A stretch of DNA of 64,000 nt from Melastoma dodecandrum (taxonomy: Eukaryota; Streptophyta; Magnoliopsida; Myrtales; Melastomataceae), in contig JARUPY010000083.1 in the NCBI GenBank assembly GCA_029817715.1, positions 868,001 through 932,000 of the forward strand, given 5' to 3'. Below the pieces are notes generated by a model that made no database searches, was not told the DNA's origin, and was given only the letters and a program-made list of their open reading frames with translations. The position numbers and the translations under genes were made by a program. This document shows positions 43,585-55,249 of this stretch, one piece after another (positions within the stretch are counted from its first letter, which is position 1; the number at the start of each line of letters is the position of its first letter).

Positions 43585-46009
43585 TCACCTGGAACCTCGA
43601 GGTGAATATCTGGGGGACCTTGACAGGTCCCTCCTGGACCTCCCACGATACGGGGAGCGCCTTGGGGAGTAATCATGACCCCCCTGATGTGGGGACCGCC
43701 TTGGGGATCTACGATACCTGTAGTCATCACGATCACTGTGATACCTACCACGGTCTCCCCGATAGCCTGTTTCAAGGAAAGACGAAACACAATACAGTAT
43801 TAGCATGAAATGAAATGAGTTGTTTGTCAAAACCAATGGGAAAAATTCGTACCATGGTCCCTGGTGCTCTTCAGCCCAAGATAATGGCCAGGTGTCGGGG
43901 TCCTAGCCCTCTTCCTTCGTGACTGAAAAGTACAAATGGACCAACTCAGCCAGTATGTTTGTGACCGAATTTCATGAGAGCTTGGGACAAAGCTGTAGAA
44001 GCCATTACTGCTTCGGTATTTCAAGCCCAGTCACAAACGGGCACAACACAAAACATTTCAAAGAATAATTGGGAAAGGAAAGGTTAATCAATCAAAAGAA
44101 GAAATAAGAAAGCTACTACTATAGAAGTAAGAAAGGAAATAAAAAAACTTGAAACCTAAGATTTGTTTCCAGTCAAATGGATGCCAGGGCTGAGATACCA
44201 CAAAATCCTTCCTAGAAACGTGTTGCTAATGTCCGTTGATTAGTTGAGGGTTGAAATTCAGTGCTGAGGTTGTAAAGTTGAGTCGCAATATAGTGGAATT
44301 GTTAAGTTGGCGAGTTGCATTTGAAAAGCTGATTAAGCTGCCCTTTGATCAAGCTGTTTCGATAATGTTGACAAGGGACGATCTGTTCATCATTGGTCGC
44401 TGCCAACATAGCTGACTCAAAGTCGTCAGAATATGCCCAGAAAACCTTCAAGTCACAAACAAATCTAAAGCAATTTGAACCTCACACCATGATTACAATA
44501 GGTTGACTTGCATTACCTTCTCAACTGTGATGTAACGCCCTTCAAGAACTGACTGGTTCAGATATTTCACACAGCGGCTAGCATCCTCCGCACTTCCCAT
44601 AGTGACGAACGCGAATCCTCGGGAGATATGTGTCCGAGGATCCACCACAAGAAAACAAGAAGCCACCTGAATTTCAAGGCAACGTCAAACAAATCAAAAT
44701 ACAAATGGAAGGGGAGAAGAAGCACCAAAAGATAAACTTACAGCTCATTGTAAGCAGAAAACACGAACCTTCCCTTCCTTGGAGAAGTGGTGGTCAAGGT
44801 CCTTCTCAGTCACCTTTGTTGACAGTCCTGTAACGTAAAGGGTATCTCCAGGATTGGTCGAATTATCCCTGATTATACATATCATATGCATTAACAAATT
44901 AACTACCCGATAGATACAAGGAAACTCGGATGGTCAATACATGTAAAAAGACAGTTTGCAGCTAGAGCAAACCTGCCATGACTTCTGGACCTCGATCTGC
45001 ATCAGGCTTAGACAGGCACCCACGCCAAAAGTCATCAAGCAACTTGTATTATAAATATTATCCAAAGGCAGATGAAGATGTTTGAAACGAGAAAATAACG
45101 CCAAAGACAATAAAAGTTTCCACAAGAAACCTGCCGCGGCTTCTAGAACGTGACCCAGGCCTGTGTCTTGAATAGGATGGGGACCCTGACCTGGACTGTT
45201 CTCTCCAAGTCAATGGGACCTTGAGTACCTAAAAGCGTTAATATTGGTTAAAAGCTCCAAGATGGAAGTTCTCTGTGCTTCCGGATGAAACATACAAATT
45301 CCCATCACAATTGGAAGTACAGAGGACTCTGCAACCAACGTAGTCTGATTTAAATTCAAGGGCCAGTTTGGAAGAGCAGGAGATTTCAGCTTTCTCTATT
45401 TTAAGTAATATAGAAAATTTTGAAATCAATTAAATTCGTTAGAAATCAGTTTTCATTGTTTTCATTCAACAAGGATTTTTTTTAAAATGATTTCACCTGC
45501 CCATAACTTCCAAGAAAGTCCAAAATGAAAGAAAAACGTACCAGAATACGAGGAGATAATAATGTGAAGTCGCTTACTTTTAAAAATTCATGAAATTGAG
45601 ACAAACAAGGAAATATCCAGAAATACCAAGAGTGAAAGAAAATGTGTAATCAAAGGGAATCTCAACTTATGGCCTAGTAAGCAGGTTAGTCGTAGCCATA
45701 ATCAATTCGATGATTAACTAACATTTTCGACGCTTCTTCCCCGGAGTCATCTCTTTGCAGGGGGAAAGCAAGAAATAGAGGTCGGAACAAATCAACCAAG
45801 CCACATCAAATTCAGGGAATCCCTAACATTTCCCGACGACCAAACAAACGAACATAAAGGAAATGAAGGAAGGGAGACGAAACTTACTTCCTACGAGGAG
45901 AATCAGCCTGCAATCAAAGAAGGGGGGAAACAAAGCGAGACCAGATCAGGCGCAAAAATCAAAAGCGAAAAGAAAAGACAAACGTGATAGGGGTTGGGAA
46001 TTTTACCAT
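43585..46009 (-). CDS. SR45a: SR45a/transformer-2-like RS splicing factor, eight exons, frameshift in exon 3
   Basis: Exons by splice signals and similarity: 46,007-46,009 (the ATG is the last codon of exon 1), 45,888-45,907, 45,131-45,228, 44,973-44,996, 44,769-44,868, 44,517-44,666, 43,853-43,922 and 43,585-43,766 (stop TGA). All introns have GT-AG ends. The protein has an N-terminal RS region (SRHRPGSRSRSRG), one RRM with RNP2 (LYVTGL) and RNP1 (RGFAFVTM), the tail RTPTPGHYLGLKSTRDHG typical of plant SR45a/Tra2 proteins, and a C-terminal RS/SPRRSP region ending PRGSR. Coding sum is 647 nt, one short of a multiple of three: exon 3 has lost one base near 45,211-45,218, giving a TGA at 45,210-45,212 if exon 2 is included. 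Skipping the 20-nt exon 2 gives an open 627-nt frame. Such proteins bind exonic enhancers and join the spliceosome in the nucleus. Nothing else in the exons is damaged. Confidence 0.85.
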
Positions 46010-46800
46010 CGTAGCGGGCGATTGAGGGAGTATCGGCTGTGTTTGACTCCTAGGGTTTTTGAAAAGGCCGCGTCCGGTTGGGTTGGGGTTGGGATGGAAC
46101 CTTTCCAAAGTCCTACATTTCATAGATATCTTCGGACTACATATGTCGGTAGGTATCAATTTAGAGAAGTTGATTATTAATGAATGTATTTTTTTGTTAA
46201 GTTGATTATGGATTAGTAATATATTTATTTTATATAATTAATTTTATTTGTAATAATTATGTTCTAGTCCTCGACGACAACGAAGTGATTTTGAAATTTC
46301 ACAAGAAATGATCTATATAAAAAAAATGAAATCCACCGGAAAAGCTTCAAAAACGTATTAGGAAAACGTTTCAAACAAAAAACAGCCCCATGGACACCGA
46401 ATGGGAATCGACAGTCATGCGAAAGGTGATTTCCCTCGGGGTCACGACAGGACCGTGCTCTAATTCTTGGACGGGTGCGCCTTTGAAGTATAAAAGTACT
46501 AAAAATATTACCATTGGCCGAAACAAAACGGATGGAAATTTTTATTTGAACAGGATCTCACGATGAAGAGAAAGTCGACCGTTGCGTGGCATTGCGCCAA
46601 GAGGTTGATGGTTACCTCGTTGTACTTTCACAATTGTGAATGCAAAATCTCGCGGTCAATTGAAAATGGCGCATAGATTGTCATATTAAAAAAAGAGGGG
46701 CTTTAATCTCTAGTCACATGTAATGTAATGCATGTGAATCCTTTGTTTATATACTTGCAAGATATTCGATACGTGGATGAGTTAATGCTCCGATGAATAT
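46010..46800. promoter_or_regulatory. 5' UTR and promoter region of the SR45a-like gene, then unassigned DNA
   Basis: The exon 1 leader extends from 46,009 to roughly 46,110. Further upstream is AT-rich DNA (46,190-46,260) with no coding signal. No clear TATA box was chosen. Confidence 0.4.
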
Positions 46801-47040
46801 CTAATGGAGCTTCGAGGAGGTAATTTGATTAAGACGTTGGATCTGTAGAGCTTGATCTGGCGGGTCTTCAAGAGTGACAAAGATAACTAGGGCTGTAGAA
46901 GCTTGATCTGGTTAATCTTCTATATATGGGTAAACAACTCTAGGCTATATGGGCGTCGACAGAACTTCGTCGTCGGTCGTGTGAGGAGAGAATGCTCGAG
47001 AGCTTCACCAAGCTAAGGGGTTCCTCACTCTTTCAGTTGT

Positions 47041-47191
47041 CGGGTCTTATGGGCTTGACTCGACAGCACTTCGATAGGTTGATGAAGTTGCTAGGGTCTG
47101 TGGGTTTGATCCAACAGCACTTCGATAGCTTGATGAAGTTGGCGGGCCTATGGGCTTAATCCGACAGCATTTCAATAGCATGATGAAGTTG
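47041..47191. repeat. ~50-bp tandem repeat, three copies
   Basis: Units starting at 47,041, 47,091 and 47,142 each contain (C/A)GACAGCACTTCGATAG followed by TTGATGAAGTTG with a few changes. Confidence 0.85.
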
Positions 47192-47279
47192 TCATTATCG
47201 ACGGAAGGATATAATTGTCGTCGAAGAATATAACATATGAGAATATCACATAGGAAAAATATCGATGCGCGTAGAATAT

Positions 47280-47610
47280 AGCCACCAGGAGAGTATGGCC
47301 GCTTGGAGAGAATAACCGTCAGGAGAATATCGTCGTCGCATATCCGTTATAGGGCCTTCGAAGATAAACCTACTAGAGGGCCCTTCGGAGACAAACTCGC
47401 AAAGGGGGCTTCTAAGATAAACACGCAAGAGGACCTTCACCGCACCACCTGTACAGGAGCCTTCGTCGTCGCACCACCTACTATAAGGGCTTTTGTCGCC
47501 GCGCCACCCGCTGAGGTGTCTTGAGAAAACCCGCTAGAAGGGCCATTGCCTTTGTGCTACTATGAGGGGCCTTTAGAGAACTACCCGCTGAGTGGCCTTC
47601 AAGAAAAAGG
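47280..47610. repeat. degenerate ~30-bp minisatellite
   Basis: GGGCC/GGGCTT, CTTCG and (A/C)ACCCGC phrases return roughly every 28-35 bp, for example near 47,353, 47,383, 47,410, 47,455, 47,486 and 47,535. Too divergent to define a single consensus by eye. Confidence 0.55.
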
Positions 47611-48199
47611 ACAAGAATCTCTTTATAACCAAATTGGGTTTAAGATAATATGAGATAATACGAAATTTCACACAAAGAGGGAGATACCCCTTTTATATAG
47701 GGGCTGAGAGACCATTAGGCGCCTTCTCCATACGATGTGGGACAAGGAGAAATCGCCTAAAGTGTCCCTTTCTCTTAATGGACGTTAATTAAACTATAGA
47801 ATATTTCAAGTGGACCGGATGAAATGTGCTAGGAATTGGGCTTTAATAACAAAATATTTAGCCCATCATGTGATTTGGATTTGGTAAAATGTTAATGTCA
47901 ACAAATTTTCCCACTTTAATTTGTGTCTCGCATGCTTATATATTTTAGAGAGACGGGAATTAAAGTATTGAAGAAGTGTACGTATGCTTATTTATTGTAG
48001 AGAGACGGGAAGTTAATTTGTATCTCGTATGCCTATATCTCATTCAGCTAGATGAAGATTGAGTCGTTCACGGTTTATACTCGTGTGAACAAGAGTCTTA
48101 GAATTGCTCACAATTTATATTCGTGAGGACAAGGAGTATTACATAAAGATTAAACGCTTCACACTTTATACTTGGGCAAGCCAATAGTACATGAAGATA

Positions 48200-48960
48200 T
48201 TTTTCTCTTTTTTAACTTTTTTTTCTATTTTTTTTACTTTTTTTGTTACATTTTTTATATCATATAGTTTAAGCTCATATGACATGGAGCATGATTCTTT
48301 AGGCATGGTGCCACTTCAGGAACTTTCCGTTGATTGGCCCGACTCATACTCCATCTTGATCGACTATATGCGTTACAATATAAGCTTCTTGGACGACATA
48401 TGGACCATCCCATTTCGAAGTGAACTTGCTTCTATTTTTGTGTATGAAATGATTTGAACGTTGGCCATCCAACGAAAATGTTGGCAGCAAAGATATAACT
48501 TTTACATAAAAGTAGAATCCGAAATGACTTGTCTATATGTCAGAATGAACAGTGTTTAATATCACATCAAATAGGTTTTGGATAAGACAAATGTTTAACA
48601 CAAAAGTTGGCTTAGGGCCACCTCGTCTAGATAGTCTGTGACCTTCTCCGTCTATGATGATCTTCTTTTCATTTGCGGTTTTCGTATTATTACCACCAAC
48701 GACATGATCGTACAATGAAAGAAAGCAAGACTCAACATGAATGATGTATGGTCATGATTCTGCCTTCAACTGATATCACAACTTGGAATGTATTATTGAT
48801 ATATAAGATTGAATTTTTAATTAATCTTCTATTGTACCAACATAAGAAGATAATCCTCACTTCAAACAGAAAACGATTTGAATAGTGGATTATGATTGAG
48901 TTTGCTAAGTGCTCTTTGGCAAGGAACTTAACTTCACGTGACGTTTACATATTTCTAGCT
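48200..48960. other. unassigned AT-rich DNA
   Basis: A T-rich run at about 48,197-48,260 and otherwise no repeat or protein similarity seen up to the integrase copy near 49.0 kb. Confidence 0.45.
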
Positions 48961-49059
48961 CCTCTTCAAGACTTCTTTCGGTTCCCCCCCAACCCTTACT
49001 CGACTCCCCGCAAAGAATCGTGACTGTATAGAACAAAAGTATTGTCACTCCTTAAAGGT

Positions 49060-49830
49060 GGACAGAACTCCTGAGAGACTATGACAACAGGAAGCATTGT
49101 GTCTCGATGAATTTGGTGATGGCAGAATGTGGGATGTTCAAGCAAATGATTAATCTGGAAATGACATTGGAGGAACCAGATGGGAGAGTATGCATGGCAA
49201 GAGGCCAATTAGAACAAAAAAATCACCGCGATTATCAAGGAGGCTCATGCACATGATGAGTACCTCAAATTAATGCGTAAAGGTCACAGGATAGAGGCAT
49301 ATGTGGGATTTGATTTGTCTACGGACGAAAACCTGAACTTTCGAGGAAGGATGTGCGTGCCCGATAAAAAGGACGTGAAGGATCGATTCTTGGATGAAGC
49401 ATAACAGTGGTTATATAGCGTACATCCAGGAATAATAAAGATGTATCAGAATCTCTTCAAGTTCTACTGGTGGCCTAGAATAAAAATGGAGATTGCAAGG
49501 TATGTGAACAAATGCACGGAGTGCCAAATGGTAAAGATTGAGCCTCGAAGGCCTGGAGGATTATTGGAACCATTACCAGTACCTGAGTGGAAATAGGAGG
49601 ACATAGCCCTGGATTTTTTGACAAATCTACCTAAGCGAGGTCGGGGACTTTGTGTTGGTTGTAGTAGATCGGTTAACGAATCGACGCACTTCATTCTGAT
49701 TCAGATCAGGTGGTCCCTAGACTCCTTAGCGAAGATCTATATTCAGGAAGTGATAAGATACCATGGAGTTCCTCCTACGATCACTTCTGATCGAGATCCA
49801 TGGGCTCGACACTCTTTGAAGAGAGGAGCA
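49060..49830 (+). pseudogene. chromovirus integrase fragment (extra copy)
   Basis: Plus-strand frames give the HHCC zinc region and start of the core: FYWWPRIKMEIARYVNKCTE, GGLLEPLPVPEWK, ESTHFILIQIRWSLDSLAKI, IRYHGVPPTITSDRDPW. It parallels 52,070-54,090 closely (over 80 percent by eye), including the non-coding part before the integrase, but lacks the solo LTR present in that copy and has a 54-bp deletion near 49,090. It lies upstream of the gag of the second copy. Confidence 0.8.
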
Positions 49831-49984
49831 TAAACTTGGTGGAAGGCGAGCAGGGATGATAATGAGACTATTATTTACTTTGGGGATGTTTGAATCGTCT
49901 TCAAGACGACCTTCCTGAGGAACTACTACTCATTCGTCTTCAGAGAGAAGAAGGCCCGTTAGTTTATGTAACTAGCTGGAGGGC

Positions 49985-50572
49985 ATGATGGTTGATGAAT
50001 ACGAGGGAAGAATTGTGGCTCTGTCTAGATATGGACTGTCTATAAGCGTGGAAGCAAAGGCAAAAGAGGAAGCATTGAATCTCGAGATCAGATTTCAGTC
50101 GAGGACACTGATGCTCACAATGTATGAGGAGATTTACTTAAAGGCTAAGAGTGTAGAAGAGGCGTGGGCTGATATAAGGGATGCGGGAAAGGAGAACGCC
50201 ACAGGAGGATGTTGGGGATGGGACCACCTCCAAGGAAGAAGTTTCGGGTGGGAAAGGCATCCTCATTCTCCGGATCCATGATACGTCATTTGCGTGCTCC
50301 GACTCCTGCTTGACCATTTCCTTAAGGAAGAGGTCAAGGGGCTACGACGAGCGGACCCCCTCTTTGTGGAAGGTGTGGGAGGGGCTACTACGGGGACACA
50401 TGCGCTACCAAGGGAGGTGACTTGCTACCGGTGTGGACAACCTAAGCACATCCTTAGAGACTGCCCTCAAGGAGCAGGAGGAGCTTTAGGAACGAACAGG
50501 CTAGGAGTGGAATGGCCGGATATAGTGTTCCACATCAGGAATGAGGCTAGCCTCAAAGGTGTATTCAATTAG
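49985..50572 (+). pseudogene. chromovirus gag C-terminal part with zinc knuckle
   Basis: Frames at 49,985-50,281 and 50,294-50,572 give gag-like text and a CCHC knuckle CYRCGQPKHILRDC. The N-terminal half of gag is absent; the duplicated integrase is found instead. Confidence 0.7.
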
Positions 50573-50639
50573 GGGATCACTAAGTGGACCTACAGAGACA
50601 ACGAGATTGAATGCAACAACAGAAGCAAATATTACTGCA

Positions 50640-51010
50640 TCGCGATTAGTGATCTCGAGTACGGTTTAACTCTAAGGTGAACTGGTACATACTTTTTTTG
50701 ACACTGGCGCTACACACTCTTTTGTGTCGTATGATTGCGTGAAGAAGCATGGGTGGTTGCAAGGAAAGACATAAACGAGGGCGAGAGTTATATTGCCAAT
50801 CGGTGTCAAGTATTGCTTGGATGAGCTGTGTTTTGGCTGTGAGTTGATAGAAGTTGGTCCGAGGTATATTGTTAATCTGTTGGTGTTTCAAAACTATGAT
50901 TTTGAGATCATCCTAGGAATGGATTGGTTGGCTTCTTGCCATGTCCAAGTGGATTGTGAAAGGAAGCGCATTTGGTTAATACGGGGGATGGACATTCCCG
51001 TGAGTACATA
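50640..51010 (+). pseudogene. chromovirus aspartic protease
   Basis: TFFDTGATHSFVS can be read at about 50,690-50,730 (intact DTG), followed by LVFQNYDFEIILGMDWL and a CERKRIW block, the typical end of gypsy protease. Confidence 0.75.
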
Positions 51011-51149
51011 GGCCATAGAGGATACGGCCAAGTTTTGATGGTATCAGTATTGCGGGAGTGCCACCTTTTACAGATAGGGCACAAAGCATTCTTAGCAACT
51101 ATGCTGAACAAAGGAGCTGAGGTACTGGTGCTAGAGTAGATTGAAGTGG

Positions 51150-52190
51150 CAAGGGACTTCCTCGATATCTTTCCTAAGGAGCTGTCAAGGCTACTACCTA
51201 AGAGGGAGGTAAGATTTATCATGGACTTGACTTTGGGTAGACCTCCGTATAGGATGAGTTTAGCTGAACTTAAGGAGTTGAAAGCATAGTTGCAGGAACT
51301 TGCAGATAAGACTTTATTCGTGCTAGTGAAATCCCATGAGGCGCTCCCGTATTGTTTGTGAAAAAGAAGGATGGATCAAAGAGATTGTGTATTGATTACA
51401 TGTTGCTTAACCAACGTACGATGAAGAATTGATATTTACTTCCTCATATAGATGATTTGTTTTACTAGTTATCGGGATTCATAGTGTATTCTAAACCAGC
51501 GTTCAATCAGGGTATTATCAGATTGGCATCAGGGTGGAAGATATTCCAAAAACTGCATTCAAAACGAGATATGGCCATTATGAGTACAGAGTTAAGAATT
51601 GGCACGACCAACGAAAGTTTCTGAAGTACGGAATTTCCTTGGGTTGGCAGGTTACTATCGGGGGTTTGTGGAAGGATTCTCTAAGATTGTCACTGTTGAC
51701 GAAGGATTTTCAATTCGAGTGGTCAGATAAGTGTGAACAATGCTCTGAGGAGTTCAAAACGTGTGTGACATGTACTCAATTCTGACCATTCACAATGGAC
51801 TAGGAGCATTCGTAGTATATTATAACGCATCCATACATGGTTTAGGACGTGTGCTAATGTAATACGGCAAAGTAGTGGCGTATACTTCTTGGCAGTTGAG
51901 AAGGCATGAAGAGAATTATCCTACACACAATCAAAACTTCACGGCTGTCGTATTTGCATTGAAGTTGTGGAGGCACTGTCTCTACGAAGAGAGATTTGAA
52001 GTGTATATAGACCATAAGAGTATGAAATACCTTTTTACGCATCAAGAGTTGAATATGAGATAACAGAGGTGGATGGAACTCTTGAAAGACTATGACAGCA
52101 CAATTTAGTATCATCCGGGAAGTACAAACGTAGTGGCGGACGCTCTAAGTAGGAAGCACTGTGTCTTGATGAATTTGGTGGTGGCAGAAT
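51150..52190 (+). pseudogene. chromovirus reverse transcriptase-RNase H, active site deleted
   Basis: N-terminal polymerase blocks ([49 protein letters not shown]) are present to about 51.48 kb, then [15 protein letters not shown], then directly [17 protein letters not shown] corresponding to the connection domain. The segment with the YVDD catalytic aspartates is missing at about 51.60 kb. RNase H blocks ([36 protein letters not shown]) follow to 52.15 kb. Confidence 0.8.
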
Positions 52191-52413
52191 GTTGGATGAT
52201 CAGCAGATGAGTAATCTGGAAATGAAATTGGAGGAACTAGATGGGAGAGTATGCATGGCAAGAGGCCAAGTAGAACAAAAAATCATCGCGATGATTAAGG
52301 AGGTCCAGGCACATGATGATTAGCTCAAATTAATACGTGAAGGACTCGAGACGGAGGCATATGTGGGTTTGATTTGCCTATGGACAGAGACCAGAAATTT
52401 CAAGGAAGGATTT

Positions 52414-53637
52414 GCGTGTGATAACTTGTTATAAATATAAATTTTCATCACTTAAATTGCACGATATTGGGCTAAATCCTTGAGGTATAATGTAATATCT
52501 GAGTATATTACTTAGATTGGAGTACTGCTGGGAGTTTTATTAATTTTTTAGGTAAGTTCGGAAGGAATGAGGGCGGATGGAGTTTTGCAGACATTTGGCG
52601 CAACTACACCAGAAAGTGTTGCAGCCGCACAATTGGACAGAAACTCTGTGCAGCTGCACTACAGCTATCTCAAATGCATAGAAACTTCGTGCAGCTACAC
52701 GGAAATTTCGTGCAGCTGCAAGTACGGACGCGAGGAAATATTTTATTTCCTAGAATTTCTCTACCTTCCTGACTTTGAAGATCCTCTAGGGCTTAATCCT
52801 TAAAGGTATAAAAAAGGGACGTCCTACCTTCTTGAAGGGTGTGCCGGGAATGAGAGATCACACCGGGCCGCACACGAAGACATTCGGCAAAGCTTCGTGC
52901 AATGTTTAGGTTGTTTTCGTTTTCTTCTTTAGCTTTGTGGTTAATTATTTTCAACATGAACTATGTCTATCTTCTAGAAAGATGATGAACTCGGTTATGG
53001 AGTTACTTTCTTAGTGAATTCCGTCGAACTATCTCTTTTCGTGTTTCGTTTATTTACTCACTTGTTCTTAGTGCTTGCGTGCATGTGGCCGACGTTTATA
53101 TTGATCGCTTGTGCTTGAGTGAGCTCGACAGATGATCTTAAGAGAAGAAGTAATGGTGAAAATAGCCCGGTTTGTGTCATGAGAGGGAGCGTATTTAAGG
53201 TGTATAGAGATATACACCGAAAGCAACCAAGGGAAATCGGGACTAAACGCTTCTAATTAATCGTGAGCCTAGAGATAGGGATCGGTTATTTAGGTAGTTC
53301 GGCGGACTTCGAGAGGAGCATGATAACTAGGGATTTCGGTTAGTAAACGAATACGAAATTGAGATAGGGAGAGGGGAGATACGGGATGGTAACGAAACAA
53401 GTGAGGGATCCATAGTCCTAGGCTTTCTTATTATTGATTTCACTTAGCCTTTGCTTTATTTACTTGATTACATTTTTAGTTTTAGTTACAATTCTCATTA
53501 CTTTCAGGTTGACTTTGAAAGCATTAGCATCGGACGATAAAAGGGATTTCAAGCACTGTCTCCTCGTGAGATCGACACTTTATTTACTCTATATTACTTG
53601 ACGCAACCCGTCACTTGCGGATCCAGCGAACAGCGTG
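52414..53637. repeat. 5-bp target-site duplication of the solo LTR
   Basis: GCGTG occurs at 52,414-52,418 and again at 53,633-53,637, immediately outside TG...CA ends. The uninterrupted integrase copy at 49.36 kb shows a single GCGTG at the same place. Confidence 0.9.
52419..53632. mobile_element. 1,214-bp solo LTR, Athila-like family
   Basis: Starts TGATAACTTG and ends GCGAACA (TG...CA), with a perfect 5-bp target duplication. Contains a TATA-like GGTATAAAAAAGGG near 52,804 and repeated GTGCAGCTGCA-type units at 52,620-52,725. The same repeat type (GCAGCTACACGAAGATTT) is in the LTR at 55.7 kb of the neighbouring Athila element, so both are one family. No internal genes: formed by recombination between two LTRs. 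Inserted between RNase H and integrase of the chromovirus. Confidence 0.9.
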
Positions 53638-53639
53638 CC

Positions 53640-54450
53640 TGATGCAAAGGAAGTGAGGATCGACTCTTTGATCAAGCACACAAGAAGTTGTATAACGTAC
53701 ATCCGAGAATCACAAAGATGTATCGCAATGTCCGCAAGTTTTATTGGTGGCCTAGAATGAAAATGGAAATTGCGAGGTACGTGAACAGATGCACGGTGTG
53801 CCAAAAGGTGAAGATTGAGCATCCAAGGCGTGGAGGATTATTGGAACTGTTGGCGTTTCCCGAGTGGAAATGGAAGGACATAGCCATGGGTTTTATGACA
53901 AATCTACCTAAGCGATGTCGTAACATGGACTTCGTGTGGGTAGTAGCAGATCGGGTAACAAAGTTGGCACACTTCATCCCAATTCAGATCAGGTGGTCCC
54001 TACACTTCTTGGCAAAGATTTATATTCAGTAAGTGATAAGATACCATGGAGTACCTCATACGATCACTTCTGATCGGGATCCAAGTTTTATGTCTAAACA
54101 TTGGAAGAATTTATAGGATGCCATAGATATAAAGGTTCAAATGTGCACCACATTTCATCCACAGAGTGATGGTCAGACAAAACATGAGATTCGAACTTTG
54201 GAGGACATGCTAAGGGCATATTCCCCGAAGTGGAAGGGAAGTTGGGTGGATAACTTGCCCTTGGTGGAATTAACGTACAATAACAGTTACCACTCAAGCA
54301 TCGGGATGGCACCATATGAAGATCTTTGCTGGAGGAACTGCCAATCACGCTTATGTTGGATAAAACCGGGTGAAAAGGTGTTTGATGGGCCTGAACTCAT
54401 AAGAAAGACGTTAAAGGTGGTAGTTGTGGTACGAGAAAGGATGAAAACGA
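53640..54450 (+). pseudogene. chromovirus integrase
   Basis: Zinc region HPRITKMYRNVRKFYWWPRM with the paired cysteines CTVCQKVK, then the core: DFVWVVADRVTKLAHFIP (D), HTITSDRDPSF (D), FHPQSDGQTKHEIRTLEDML (E-like). One stop near 54,030 and others break the frame. Confidence 0.85.
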
Positions 54451-54489
54451 CGCGAAGCCGATAGAAGAGCTACTGTGATAGAAGGCGGA

Positions 54490-54760
54490 GACCTTTAGAG
54501 TTTGAAGTCGGAGATGAAGTGCTCTTGAAAGTATCACCCATTAAGTCGTCGTTTTGCACTAGGAAAGCTCATAAGCTAACCCCGCAGTATATCATGGCCA
54601 TATAAGATTATGGAGCCGATTGAGAAAGTGGCGTACATAATAAGTAGTCATTCCTTCAGAATTGTCGCACTGTCACAATGTGTTCCATGTATCCATACTG
54701 AGGAATACGTATCCAACCCAGGGAGAATAGTGTTGGCAATGGATACAAGAGTAAATGATG
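54490..54760 (+). pseudogene. chromovirus integrase C-terminal segment
   Basis: LEFEVGDEVLLKVSPIKSSF, LTPQYI, PYKI and EPIEKVAYI match the segment between integrase and chromodomain in plant chromoviruses. A complete chromodomain was not seen. Confidence 0.65.
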
Positions 54761-55249
54761 ATATGAGTATTATGATGGAAACAATGCGGGTGATTGGACA
54801 TAAGGAATGTGTCCCTGAGGAAAGAAGACGACGTCGAAAAACAATCTTGAGAGACCAAAGAATGTTGGCCACACTAGCACTTAATGGATTTCTACAGTAG
54901 GGTGCCTTACCACTTAATGGCTTGGTCTGATTGGTTCGGGAGTCGTTGGTCGAAAGCTCGTTACATGAGTCTCCACTATTACTAATAAGTTATTTAGAGT
55001 CGTGGAAGAGCAAAAAAAAAAAGATGAGCAATTGGTGGAATGTTGTGAAACCTAGGGCATGCAAATTGAGGTGTTAGGGTGGTTTTGCAAATCATCTTTC
55101 TAAAATGTGTTATTTGAGTGATATCGTAAGCTGAAAATGCGGTTATTGAAAATGTTTTTATGAAAATATGGTGGAGGATAGGAACATCAGGTTGTCGAAA
55201 CATGAGTTGCATAGGGGCAGAATCTAAGTACGCTGGTTGAGTAGCTGAT

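Larger units (their letters stand above)
46800..48200 (-). mobile_element. LTR-like DNA related to 9.6-10.1 kb
   Basis: Shares GTGAGGAGAGAATGCTCGAG (about 46,980) and a TATA-bearing block (minus-strand CCTATATAAAAG near 47,700 next to ATGTGGGACAAGGAG) with the 9.8-kb segment, in the same orientation. Between these two landmarks it is expanded by minisatellites. From 47.9 kb short duplicated phrases (AGAGAGACGGGAA at about 47,951 and 48,000; TTTATACTCGTG-like units at 48,075-48,170) continue. No internal retrotransposon genes adjoin it, so it may be a solo LTR; no target duplication was found. Confidence 0.5.
49985..55040 (+). mobile_element. Ty3/gypsy chromovirus, degraded, interrupted by a solo LTR
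   Basis: Order on the plus strand: end of gag with zinc knuckle, protease, reverse transcriptase, RNase H, [solo LTR 52,419-53,632], integrase and the C-terminal GDEVLLKVSPIK segment seen in chromoviruses. Near 55,042 TGTTGTGAAACC after a purine-rich run could be the start of its 3' LTR. Most frames are broken and the YVDD part of reverse transcriptase is deleted. Confidence 0.8.
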
